Positions 24,701-38,300 of a stretch of DNA of 64,000 nt are shown piece by piece. The stretch is from assembly GCA_009869945.1 (NCBI GenBank), contig WIXG01000001.1, positions 744,001-808,000 on the forward strand. The letters are read 5' to 3'. A program made the position numbers and the translations under genes. The notes beneath the pieces were generated by a model. It was not told the DNA's origin. It was given only the letters and a program-made list of their open reading frames with translations, and ran no database searches. The number at the start of each line of letters is the position of its first letter. The stretch's first letter is position 1. Origin of the DNA: Mesaphorura yosii. Taxonomy: Eukaryota > Arthropoda > Collembola > Poduromorpha > Tullbergiidae.

Positions 24701-27700
24701 AAAGCGCAGCGGTGGCGAAAGCGAAAGTAAAAATATCAATTTAATGGCTCTGGTTTTAAAAACAAGAACTCAGCGCTTGTTAATTTAAATTCTTGATTTA
24801 TCCAACTGAGATTCATTTCATTACGGGAAGCGCATTTTTGGCTAAACAGCTCATTAAGAATCGACAATGCAAAAGTTAATTTTTGTTTTGACAATTTAAT
24901 GGCAGAATAACTCGCATTACGAGAAAATATAAACACACGTCTACATGAGCCCAGCCAGGTTTCAAAGTACAACCGCACAATCGTTGGCTGCGCTGTGGAG
25001 AGAGCAATAAAAACAAAAACACTGTACAAGATGAAATGCTAAACTAGGCTCAAGTCATTCAACTTTGCCAGGATTGTTACATGAGTAAATTAAATTTTTG
25101 CAAAAATTAATTTATTTGCTTTCGCATTAAAACCGAACATCTGCTCAGCTTAAATTCAAACCCAAGCTGCCAGAAAAAAATCGACTTGGCTTTCTGGTGC
25201 AAAAAACTGATTTCAGAGTCCGATCACATCTCATGTGAAGAGACCAAAGCCAACTTGTCTCGGGCTCTTTGAGCCCTCACCGATCCATTAATCAGTGACA
25301 CTGACCCCGATCGTCCGAATCAAATGCTGTGCCAAGCACCAAAACAGAATGACAAACTCGAATCGCAGAGAATTCACGTACTCGTGACGATGATGAGTAA
25401 ATTACAACACGCAGAATGATATTGAGCAGCCACTCATGTAATTATGATGTCCAGTACCATCAATTCGCACATTCACATTCGGTACATGGCAAGAGGAATG
25501 TGAATGACTTGACGACTTGACATTTTGTGCCCCCAAAACATAATTGTAATTGGTTCTCCATAAAAATGCGCATTGTTGTTGAATTTCTTGCTCCGTGACT
25601 CCATAAAATTCACGAGAATGTTTCTATCGATTCAATGAACTTGAATTACGCGTTGCATCGCATGTTTCATGCCTCATGCTTTTCCTGGAGACACCTCAAT
25701 TATCCATCCTCTGAACAGCGTGACCACTTCCCATTGAACACATGATGAGATTATTAATGGTCATGAAACATGATTCATGAACCCAGACGGGTTCGAGTGT
25801 GTTCAAAAGTTCAGTGATTCGGTTTCACTTTCAGTGTCTGTATAATTTAGACAAACGCATTCCGTAAAGTGAACGCAAACAGGGACCCTTTCGTGGGCAA
25901 ACTGGTCTAAGCAACATGTCTGATCTCAGGCAGTTTAATTAAATCCAAGTCAGCCCTCGGTCAAGCCTGGTTACCCAGCTTCTATTCAGGTTGCATGACT
26001 CTTGCGGCCACCAGTGATTGACATCTTGTATTGGCTTTCCACTGGCTGCGTGCGCGCAGGGCGAGAGTTCGACTCAAATTACTCAGACAATTTAGCACAA
26101 TCTCCTCTGGCGTGGCGTGACTCATTCTTGGTAAAGTTCATTGAGTTTCTTGACTGGACAGCCAACAACAATTCAAATCAGTCGACTCATGGCTCATCCC
26201 ATCCATCAACATGTCTTGTCAAAGTTGTCAATGAAATCCAAGAAAATTGTTGTTTTGGTTGCGAGTTGCAATGTCAGAAAGACGGCGGCAGTTCAATAGA
26301 CTAACGTACAAACGTAGTAATCATCCTTTCCATTTCGCGAATCGCACCCGCACACTTGCTGGTCGTTTTCCGTGCCGCATCTTTCTCTTTCTCACCCTTG
26401 TTCTTTGAGAATGCATGCAATTAGGATTTGCTCCAGGGCATTGACATGAAGGGTGAGTTTTATGAACCCAATCTAATTGCCCAAGAGCAAGCACGGACAA
26501 GGGACCCAACAAAATCTACACTAACGTTCTAATTAGAAACTGTCCTGTTCCTGTTCTCGATTATTTTGCTGCCAGGATAGTACGCATTGCTATTTTCTTA
26601 TGTAATCTGCAACAAAAAGTGGCTCGTGACATGCCGATTTAAAGATATATGAATCCAGTTCGGTTCATGACACACGAAACACGACGTCGATAAAAGATCA
26701 CTTCAATTTAGTGCAGCCCTCAGGTACCGGCCTTGAAGAGACATTTTTATATTAAGAAGTCTTCGATTGACTAGTGTCTTCGGGACGGGTAAAATGGTTC
26801 CATGTGAAGCACGCATTAATCATTCGCTCACATCTTTAAATTGAATCTTGACAAATCTTTATTAGCAGCTTGTAAATAGAAGTTGACTGTAGATTAGATT
26901 GTGATGGAGGAAAAGCGTGTGAGAGAGCGGAGGACCAAGGCCAGCGATATTTATTCAAATTTATGGGATACGAGTTTTGGACCCCATAAAAAATATCAAT
27001 AATAATAGAACATCGTAATAATGTTTGCATGTTAATCTCTAATGGACTTGGATACCCTAAGCTACGAAGCTGCCAAACTGCCTCTTTGCAGAAAAACGCA
27101 AGTTTGCACATCGTATAAAAGTCCACACTCCATTTAACCCACACTTATGGAAATTTATGTGCACGTGCCTTATTGATCTATTCGTTAACAAATTCATGAT
27201 ATACATCCTAATTCAAACCAGTAGGTACCCTACGTACGTATGGTTAAAGCAAACCGAGATTAGCATTTAGCAAGCGAATATGGCGCAATCACCAAAATTG
27301 CGCCGGTAATTTGTGAATCGTGAACTCGAGCTTTTTACTATTGTCATTTCAAAAAGATACGCATTAGTCAGAGCAGTCATTCACTTTCGTTTTCAGTCAT
27401 GAACGCCTTCGGGGTGTCATTTTGATTCATTGCATACACCGTCATATTATAAAGCACTGCTCTCGGATTAGTCACTACTTATTTTCCTTGTTTGCTGGCG
27501 TGGTGGGTCTGGTACACTGATCGTAAAAATATTCACAGCCGAAAATGTGAATTCTCTTCGATTTCAGAACATGGCAAAAAATGAAAGTTATGAGTTATGG
27601 ATAAATGATGAGTTCCTCTTAGCATTTACAACGCCTCTGTGATTATTATCTTCGTGAATCAACTCAAGACTAATAATTGATTCTCAAGTCCAGAGTTACG

Positions 27701-30700
27701 TTTTTGGTCAAAAACGAATAACTCAAATTTGCAGGGTCAGGCTCAGGAACTAAGTCGCAATTATGAAGAAGATGTGTGCCTGAAAGTGATAATAAAAACT
27801 CAAGATGCAAGGATTAATGTCTTAATTTAGCTGTACCATTAACTGGCATTGGTGCCCAATTCCAATTTGGAGTCAGAGTTTTTATTTTGGTTTTGAAAAT
27901 CTATTCTTCTTTCGTGGCTCGGCATTCTTTTCAGATTCCAGGAAAAAACACTCATCTATGTTTTCTAGCTCTTCATGAGTTATGCTAATTATTGCGTCAC
28001 GTTCGCCATGCGATCAGGAAAGGAAACTTGTCGTGTGACTTTTCACACGTACCTTTTCAGACTGCGACCCAACTCAAACCGTCACTATTTGAGTTTTAAT
28101 TTATATTTGATTAGAATCCCCGTCGAGATTATATACGTGGTTAGGGCTTGTCTAGCCTTGGCCAACAACCAGCCATCAAATATCAAGCGGTGATTTACTA
28201 ATTAGTAATGTTTCGTTTCTTGTTTTATGAGTGACATATGTAAATAAAGAAGGACCACGCAAACTACGCATGTTGAACTACATGAACTGTGTCACCGAAA
28301 TTACTAACAAAAGTGTTATGTAACTGAATACTGAACCCAGGCCCATAACTCAGAGTATTCAAGAGACACGCTTTTAAAGAGGATGGCCATAGAGTACGAG
28401 CTGTAAAAAATATTTTAAATATTCATTGCCAATGAATAGCACAACAAATTTTCTTGTAAACTCTAGTTTCTGGATCGTATTACATAAGACCCATTCGCAA
28501 TTTATGTTTACGAAATTTAGAGTCTTGTTTACGTGTTGTCCAATTCCATTACGATATAGCCCATCTAAAAAAAAATAGAGACTTTTAAAAGGTCTCACGA
28601 TAAATGGGACAGATATAATTAATCTTTACACGAATGGAGGCGGTTATGACAAGTTCCAGACTCGTAACGTGGCTTGCATGCTAAATTATTGCATGAGGCT
28701 GGATTCGCAAATCGCGTTCCGGCAATTATTCATAAATCTACCAGTCGCATTTTTGCCTCACTTAATTTAATAAATCTGGCAGAGCCAGCAAATTCGTGAT
28801 ACTCTCCCTCTTTTTATTCAGTCTCTTTGTCATTTGTTATCTTTTTAATGTATTTGTTATGTGAAAATCTTATTTGGGTGGTTTGTGACTTAGCATGCGA
28901 GTAATTTTTCATCACTCTTGAATTTTTTTTTATTGATGGCGATGGAAATTCAATTACACTGCGGTTAATTGTCTTGTTTTAAGATATGGTCCAAACTCCA
29001 GATGCAGTGGTTAAAAGTAGACGTGTTTTTGTCGAATGGTAATAAATTGGTTACCATCATAATGACGACTGATTAATTGCTATACTCGGTCGGAGTATCT
29101 ATTCGACGCATTTAAGCTCTGCCTAGTTTATGATGTATCTTAAGCAGTAAACTAAGTCGGGCAATAAAATGAAGATGATACCAACCTTGAGATTGATGCA
29201 GTTTTATTGACATTGTAGCGTCACCGAAGTTACCCCACCACTGTGATCATAAAAATGTGCTCATTTCTTGTTGTACATGTTACATCATCCATCATAAAGT
29301 AATTACTGTCTTAATTATTCAAAAAACCCACATTATAGGAGCGATCAGAAGGTCAAGACGATGATTTCGATTTAAAACCAAGAATCTATAAAAATTATTA
29401 GTGTTACACGTAATCGGGGCCAATTAAATCCCTATAAATTTGATCATCTGAACTTTCCGACCGTTGACCATGACTGTGTCTTTTTTCAGGCCGTGTCAAT
29501 GCCATAAAATCACAAGAAAAATGGCATCATTCACGTATCCGCGGCGTTTCTTCAAATTACGGATTCAAACAAAGAAATCTTGTCTGCAAAAGTTTTGGTT
29601 CATAATTTATGTCAAAGTTTGAAAATCAGAATTCCGCAATAATTCGTTGCATTTACAACCGTAGTGCGACGGGAGGCAGAAAACATATCTCAACTAATTA
29701 AATGTTATACTACTTTCCTCATTTGTGACATTTTGAGCCACGCACGCACGCCGCGAATTACAATTCATTCAGCAATTAATTCAGTTTTTTCCCCCAAAAT
29801 CGTGAACGTGAATCCAGTCTCTGAACGAGTAGGCAAAATTTTCCGTTAACAGAGTCTCAACAGTGTGTACAGTTGATTTATATTTATATCAATAATGAAA
29901 GACTCATTTTTTCAAACGTGTAATTTATGAATGGCAGATTTTTGGACATTTTATGCACAATTAGCATTTGTCGGCTACAAGCATGCGATCGTGAGCGAAC
30001 CTCTTTCAACAATCGTGTAAATTTGTGCGGCCAAATGTTGTCTTCCTTGTTACCACAAAGGAGCATTTGCCTTTGTTCGATTCGTGTGGTAGAGTGTAAG
30101 TCTTGGTCAGTCACACAAAGAGTTGAAACGGTTAACGCATCTTGTGCATGGATTTTATGGCAGCAGACACCCAAATAGCGCTGGCTCTAATTTTGGTCAT
30201 ATTGCACTTGGACACGACAATGGACGAATGTCGTGAATTGAAAATGAGTCATAAAAGTTCATATTGCCTTGAACAAGTTTATTTGAGCATAGGCGTGCCT
30301 CATCATTAGAACAATTACAATATTATTATTGCTTTGAGTTTCGACCTAATTGATTCACTTGTGAATTGCGAATTGATATTGCAAAAAATTTGATTTGAAT
30401 AGCTGGTTGCTTGCAGGCAAGCAATTAAGCAGGAAGAGTCACATTTGAAGTGAAGATCCCAAACCCAATAGCAGCAACATGAAGCGACAGAGTGCAATTC
30501 CAGGAACAATTCGCCACGCGTTGTGGATAAACTTCCAGTGCTTCTAATAAACTTGTTATGACTCTGACGTCATTACGCCTTTATGCGCACAGGTCACTTT
30601 AATGGCACGCCTCGGCCGGACTCTAAACTGTGTACACTTGTTCTAGCGTATGAAGATGAGAACCTTTGTTTGCCAATTAAACGACAAGTTTATCATGAGC

Positions 30701-31762
30701 AATTAGCAATGGATCATAAAATTCTTGGCAGGTGCACAAAATTTTAAAGCTTACTATCCGTATGCAATTGCTTACATTCTTACACATCTTGTAATTGAAG
30801 CTTGATACGTTGATGAAATAGAATGGGTTCGATTGACATTGAACATGGTAGACTGGCTGGCTCCTGTAAACTGAAAGATGATTATGTGCGTATTCATGTA
30901 CAGTGTATAGTCTTTTGGGCGCCGGCTCTTGACTCTTGACGCATTGCATTATTGTCTACTGAATTTATTTGTTATTAAAAAGTATCAATTAATAATAATC
31001 ATACATCAGCATGCAGTTAACCACCACAAACCAGACTCTGTAAAATTATTATCGTTTAGCATCACGGGACGCGATTGAGCACTCTCAAAATGAAGTTTCG
31101 CTTTCATTTGTTTTGAAATGCAACCAAGATGGCAAGGCGCTATTAATCAGGTACGCTAGCCAGCTCTTCCACCTTCAATCTTCAAAATTTAAGAATTAAA
31201 TGCCGTGGCTGGCTGAATAACTCGTATCTTAATCTCTTGTACAGATATCGCTTTGTAGTCGTCATTGCAATTCGTCTCAGCATCATCGTCAGCTCGTAAA
31301 CTCCAACGCTAAGCTCCGCGTCTTCGCCTTCGTCATCACCGTGTACCATTCTCCTTCATCCCTTCATCAACCTGTGCCGTGCTGTGGGTGCATTAACTAC
31401 AACTCGTACTTGCCACTTGCGAATTTTTTGCACTCGTAATCCCTTTTGTGTATGTGCAGTGCAGCAGGCACGTTTACGGCACATAAAACGATATCATTCA
31501 TTCCTCGTCTTGCTCGTATACTTTATTCTTGCCATTTCAACTTAAAATCAAGTTTTGATCCTCCGCTGCACTGAACAGCAACCTAAGCCGATTTTTTTCG
31601 CCGATCTTGGAGAGTATATTTGATCCCCTGGAAATCATCTGCTCACCTTCACTTGGCTTCGAGCTCGCATTCGTGCAACAACGAAGGACAAGACGCCTAC
31701 TCCGAAGGGGACGCCAAATTTTCTCACTTTGCCTCACAACGTTTTCGCACGCAGTTTCATTT
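18787..31762. other. ~13-kb stretch without a recognisable gene
   Basis: AT-rich DNA. All open frames on both strands are short and lack a start/splice/domain signature. I found no transposase or reverse-transcriptase remnant, no tRNA-like T-arm with a pairing stem, and none of the conserved arthropod microRNA seeds I know. It may hold distal regulatory DNA or non-coding exons of the flanking genes. Confidence 0.5.
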
Positions 31763-31865
31763 TCAGTCAGGGTGACTTCTTTGTGAGCGAGAGTTTTTAA
31801 CACAGTTTTAGCGTTTCCGAATTCTGAGGCTCCAGGTTGCTGATTCTACCCGAAAATTATCACAG
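31763..31865 (+). promoter_or_regulatory. Probable initiator and non-coding first exon of the CAP-MAM gene
   Basis: An arthropod-type initiator TCAGT lies at 31763-31767. About 100 nt further on is a strong donor (CACAG|GTAAGG at 31865/31866). The next good acceptor in front of the CAP-MAM start codon is TTTCAG| at 35309, 33 nt before the ATG at 35342. The joined leader contains no upstream ATG. The implied intron is 3.44 kb. This is inference from motifs; transcript evidence is needed. Confidence 0.4.
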
Positions 31866-34800
31866 GTAAGGTTACTTCTTTTGTATTATGCTTCGATTTC
31901 TAATTTCCTTGCCAATTTCTATTCCGATGTGGAGATGGTAGCTTAAAGTTAAGGGATAGCTGAGATTTAATGTCGTGTCTAAATCCGGAAGGAAAGCTAG
32001 GGTCCTTTAACATCTCAATTTCGCAATTTGCAAATATACAACACAATCTCATTGTTGTTGTGAACAAGCTCTTTTGTTACATAAACACAATGAATGCTGT
32101 TTAGCCTGCGCGTGACTGTCTTTTGTCAGAGCAGTCAATGAATGGCCGTGTGTGACCATAAATCATGCATAAAACGGACGGTGAACTTGAGTTATGTTTC
32201 TCGATTATCGTAATAGGCGAAAATGTAATTGATATTGGCCGTGCAAGATTGAGTGACCTGTGACCATGTACATGCACATATCAGGCTCGCGTTGAGCGTA
32301 ATTTACAACACCTTCACTTTTGTGCATTGAACCCTTTGTTCATGTATAAATTACAGTTACTCGGTGTGGATTCTGCATAATCGCACAATCGGTGGGTCTG
32401 GGCTAAAGTGTAGGAGTGCGAGATGACAAGATGCTGCATCTTCAAGTTCGCACTCCATGCATCAGTGATTGCCTTGCTTGGCCTTTTATCTTCTCATTTG
32501 CCATTATTCGCGAATTGTCAATCATGCGATAATGAGACTCAAAGTTTCGCACACCTTTGTGCCTTCAGTGCCATGTCATGCATGACAGTTGACATTTAAT
32601 TCTCATGAATTATAGTCAGTAACTGCAATTTGGCTTCGGCGCAACAAAAGGCAGAGAGTTTAACGTCAAAACAATTATGATTATGCAATAGGTTAAGTAG
32701 CAAAATGACACAAATTTAGATTCTCTGGATTTATGACTTGGCTCTGTGATATACCTGAGAAGCCAAGAGTTAAGGATAACATTTGCATATTAATGTGCGT
32801 TTTGTCCCATTTCAGCCGCTGGTAACTTAATTTGCCGTTGCCTCTGCTTCTTGTCACCGTTTTGCATTTTACCTTCCAGTTCGTGATTATTCACGCTTGC
32901 ATACGCGCTTGAGTTGGCACGTAGCGTCTTCAGTCAATGACAGGACCGTGATTAATAGCAAAATGGCTGAGCAATTTGCGGCTTACAATCTTGTAGCCAC
33001 TTTTAAAATAACTCAACTCATTTCCTGTCTAATTACAAATGAAGTAGGCATGTGTGGAAGAAGTTGTCGAATTCTAAACTTGAGAAAACCTTCGACAAAT
33101 CTTGATCGAAGGTTTAGCGACCGAGCTTAACGTCCAGTTAACTTTGTCTCTGAAATCTCATTGCTTCAATAGCAAGCTGTGATGATGGATCTTGGCTGTC
33201 AGACAAAGTGACAAACATTTGTTTCACGCAGAAGCAAAAAAGTCAATAACACTTCGGCAAGCCAGACAAGGTGCTAGTCCAAAGGCTGAAAGACGCGTGA
33301 AGAAAGAAACTGGATCTTCAGATAAGCACGTAGACCACACGCCACGCATGACTTAACTCGAAAGAACAAATGACCGACTCATGAATTCATTTTTTGTGGC
33401 AGTGTGCAAACTTTCATACTATGCTAATTTGCATTCAGTTCCAGTATAATGGAGCTTGTAATGGACTCAACATATAATTCAGGTTCGTTTCGTTCGGATT
33501 GAGTAAAAAATTCAGATTCAAATTTTTGACATCAAGATAATAAATTGTCGCCAAGAGTAAAGCTCACGATCGAGCGACGCAGTGTCTTGAAGTATCCAAA
33601 ATACTACCCTCAGACGCAGCTTGGTGATATTCTTACCTGCTCCCTGCTCATGCCATTCTAGTGAGTCGAGTTGTGACACCTGGACAATCGGCCAGTGTTT
33701 GCTGTCTAACCTGGTGTAGTCTTTAAAATTTTTTTGCTTTCCCGTTTATTTAAATGAATTTAATGTAAAATATGGTATTTGCATTTGCTCAACGTGACCA
33801 GGCCAGTTTTTGTCATGACTCGTTATTCGTTCGTTCCCTATGCCTTTAAGCCTCAGTTCATGGCTTCAGTGACGAGACGTTCTGATGGATATTGTGTAAT
33901 GGCCTTAAATTTGCAAATTGGCAGACACACTGAAATCCGCACGTTTGGGGTCCAGAGTAAAGATGAACCGACGTGACATCGGTCGCGAGGCGCATTGACA
34001 TCCATGAAGGCACGCCTCGTCTGTGACTCTGACAGCTTAATCGCATGCCTTGCATTAATTTTATAAAATCTGGTTTATTAGATCATAAAAAATCACATCG
34101 ACTGCTCTGTGCGGTGCAGTAAGCGATAAGTGATTGACACTTGCCAAAAAACTTGCTGATGACTAATGGCCAAATGTTTGCAATTATCTAATCATCTCCA
34201 AATACTTAATTAGATTTCTACCAAGCAGTCTTCTCAATGACGACATCGCCTTGCCGTCACCCTTGCCATTTGCCTACCTGCATCTTTTGTGCGATAGGAA
34301 ATCTGACAGCCACAAGACACTTGTCACAAGACATTAATTGCAAATTCGCAAAATGCTAGGATGACCTTTGCCAGACGTAACATGACTTTTCGCATTTCGG
34401 CTCCACATGCGGTACTGCGAATGAGTGGCATTTTCTGCAAAACAATTCCCATTATTCCGCTTTGTTGTGAGAGAAATTACGTAATTTGCACTTTTGTGTC
34501 TTCTCACGTACCACTTAAGCGATGCGGCACTTGCACTTTTGGCCCAGAGTCTCGAGTTCACATTGAACTGACTAACCGGCCAACCTGCTCTTTGCTGGGC
34601 GGGTGAGTCAAGATTTATTTCTTCTGATTTACATACATTTTGCAATGTTGTTTTTGAGTGTATTGATTGCAAAACTGATAAGAGACAAAAATACAAGATT
34701 TTGGGGATGATTACAAAAACTGCTTATGAATGATAATAATCACAGCTCCATAGCTCAAGTATTGCGTCTTGACTTACCTTCACCTGTTTATCCGTGCCAC

Positions 34801-35341
34801 ACTGCAATTAATTAACAAGCCTCACAAACCGCGTACCAGATAAGATCAGTTCCAGCTCCAGTATTTTTCCAGTGAGAATCCATGTTCTCGCGAAAATATA
34901 CCTGGACTTGTACTAGGATACGAATTCATGTATTTAGAGTGTGACCGCACACGTTCATGTTAGATCTATATTTTTTTCTGAATATAAATTCCAGAGTGTT
35001 GTTCCTTTTGCGTCTTCACCTGCGTCTTCTGGCATGACTAAATGGCTAAATTAACTTACCTTGAGCGTTTTCGTTTCATTGCTTAGAGAATGTCGAGCTT
35101 AAAATTTGCAGGTAAAAGTGAGAACGAGTCGAGTCAATAATTATTATGTAAATATTGAGTGAACAAAAAATTATTAATCTGCGAATAGCAAATTTTAATT
35201 GCTTCTGCAATAAATTAGGCAGAAGTGTCAACCCTTGGCAATGGCCATGAGCACGTGCATCGACAGCTATCAACTAAACTATGAATTTCTTATGTTGTTT
35301 TAATTTCAGATACCGCCAAACAATAATAGCAACAATAGAAA

Positions 35342-38300
35342 ATGAATCTGAAGACAATGGACTCCTGTCTGCCGATTACGCTTCTAGTCGTCATTCTGGC
35401 GTGTCTTCCTGATTTGTCCTCACAAAATCAGTACTGCTCAATCAACAAGCAACACACTCTGTGCAAATACCAGGTAAGTATTCGTGATTGTTTAAACAAG
35501 TCTGGCATTGTTGCACCCGTGCCAAAATGACCATGTAGAATTTCATGATCAAGTTCAAGTATCGTACTTGAGGAAGAGGCGCACTTGAAACATGAAACAC
35601 GAAATTGTGACAAAAATCATACGACATACAAGCGATGACAAAGACGTAAATATTTTAATGAGGTGATCGTGAGACAAAATAATAAAAGCAAAATCATGCC
35701 ATGCAAGGCAATAAAACGAGATACGATGTTTGCCAACGCCTTCTACTTGGGTCGGGAATTTTCCTTTGTTGTCTTAAAATTCGTGTTTACAAGAATTTAA
35801 GCAGTAAGCAAGTATTTTACTGATGAAGTGACAGTTAAGATAACCGTCGAATTTTCAGCGATTTGAAAGTGCAAAAAGTTCATTGTCAGGCTGCATTAAT
35901 CATCTTGCAGGTTGCACAATGCAAGTTGCAGTTGCAATTTTAATTGTCGATACTTACCGGCTACTGATCATGAATATTAATGCACTGGCTTGATTGATTT
36001 GCCAACTGACGTTGCATCTGCAACCTACAAGTTCGTTAATTATTTTAAAAATGCACATCGTGTCTGCTGTTTAGGGAAATGAACTTGTGCAATTCCCAAT
36101 TCAAATTTTTTGCTTACCACGACACGGCAAGTAATTACTCGACATGACTTGATCAAGTTCACAGAATCTCAACTTGCGTGATAGTTGATAAGGACTTTAT
36201 TAACGTAGATAACGAGCAACACTCACTCAAGATCTACGACTAGCGTCATAAGCGCATGAATTTCATTTTTTGCGAGCCACGCGGGCCATGAAAATGAAGA
36301 TTCGCCAAATTTGACGTAAATTGCAAACATTGCACCATCTTACAAATAACAAACTTGCAATTTGCACAACAGTCCCCTTATCTCGCGCACGTCTTGACTG
36401 CTTTATGCACTGATCGCAGATTATGTTGGTGTAAAATCTAATTAAGATTAGAGTGTGAACACATTAGTGAGAAGAGGGCTGACTGAGATGATAAAATGTT
36501 AATTAGCAAATGAAGACGATGACTGTGGTCTTGATGTACTTCAGAATAAAGCACGGCGGCACGTACGTGATTGCGTTCAGGGTCTTTCCGTTTTGCTAAA
36601 AACGTATGACTGTGACGCGTTGATCAGACTTGTGAAGTCTTTAATTCGATTAGTGTCAGTGCATCGCAAAATATTGCCATTCCTTGGTGAATCGGCATGG
36701 CAAGCGATTGAACTGGTTTTGATGCTCTTGTATTCTCAAGTGTCTCAAATTCTACGTCTGATTTATTATCACTCCAATTGTGTCTGTTCCCAATGAACTG
36801 GTCGGCTCGAGACAATAAACTCGTAGTGCATGTAACTCTGATTTGACGCGTCTCATAAATTATTTGGCTCACTTCCCATTTTCAAGGTGGTGCAATAAAT
36901 CCACTTCTATTATTTACCACGTACGGCGCTGCAACCTGTACTTAGCTCAGTAATTAAAGCGGATATTATGTCCCATTCTGTGCGTGCCCAAAAATTCATG
37001 GGCATAACTGAACCAGATGATACAGATTTGATTTCAATGCGTCTGACCACTTTATGACGTTTCTATTTGACTTGACTTTATTGACATGTTGATCTTGAGA
37101 TTGAGACAACAAAACTTACAAGAATCGCGTTCCTTTGAATCCTTAGTGTTCTTACTCATGTTTGCGTGCAGAAAAATGGTACGATAGTGCTTAAAATTAC
37201 CATGAGAAGCAAGCAGCAGATAGTCAGGGAAGAATTTCTAAATCCAGGCCCTTTGTTTCCTCATATCCGACCCAAATCTAACCTATGGTTCGACCTTCAT
37301 GGAAGACAATTAAAACTTATGCATGCACGTGGGATTTATTGTCTGGTCATCGAACAATTCAGCCCGCAAAAACGTGTTTGTTTTGGGTCCGTCTTCAGCT
37401 CGCGTTCACACACGAAGCAGGTTTTTGTAGTTTTCTGCTACATAAACACTTCATTGTTTGACTTAATGAATTAAATGGCCGGGTTTTCCTTTTCAGTCTC
37501 ATTTGGAAATACAAACGTTCCTCGTGAAAAAAAAACGGTGTTTATGTTTGGTTATGCAAATTAGCATAAAAATGTACATTTAAAGTGCTGGGCTCGGGTA
37601 CAGGTTACGGGTTATATAATCGTGGTTCGTGAGAATTCAGGCTCCTGAGTCCTGAGCTCAGCTGCAGATTGATTGCAATTTTTCAACCCAGCCAGGCCCA
37701 AGCTCAATGCACAAAGTAAATTGCAATAGAATCTCCACTGTAAATTCCTCTCCTCGCTCCGCTCGAGTGTCGTTAACATAATTTACAATCGCGGTGAGGT
37801 TGTCAAAGGTTCCGTCGGAATGCAGTGCTGCAGTCAAATGCACCCAAAATCAATTAATTATGCACTCACAATGACAATCGAATCAATAGCTGTACCTTGA
37901 GCCCAGTCAGTGAAGTGGCAGTGGCAGCAGTGATATATGATGGCAATTGGGTGCTGATGGACGTTGATGAAATGGTATTCAGCATTCATGTCAAAATTGG
38001 AAAAGTCTTCGACTTCATTGAATTCATCCAATGCTTTAAGGATTTGCATACGCAAAACTGAGGGTCACCGCCAAGTAAAATGACCATAATTAATAAATTA
38101 ATAAGTATGCAGATTACGAGTGTGGTTGTGTGGTAATTGCGTGCTAGAGTGTTACAATTATTACGATTTCGAGAAAAGTTCGAGTCTGTATGCCTAAAAT
38201 GGGAAGGAAGTCGATTTTAATTGCTGGGCTATGTCTTTTTGTTTTTAATTGCTAAGATGGCTGACCAGCTTACCAATTCTGTAGGAAGCTAGCGCTCTAG

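Noticed and set aside
26040-26090. tRNA-like T-loop (GAGTTCGACTC)
   Set aside because: The flanking bases do not form a T-stem and no acceptor, D or anticodon stem could be found.
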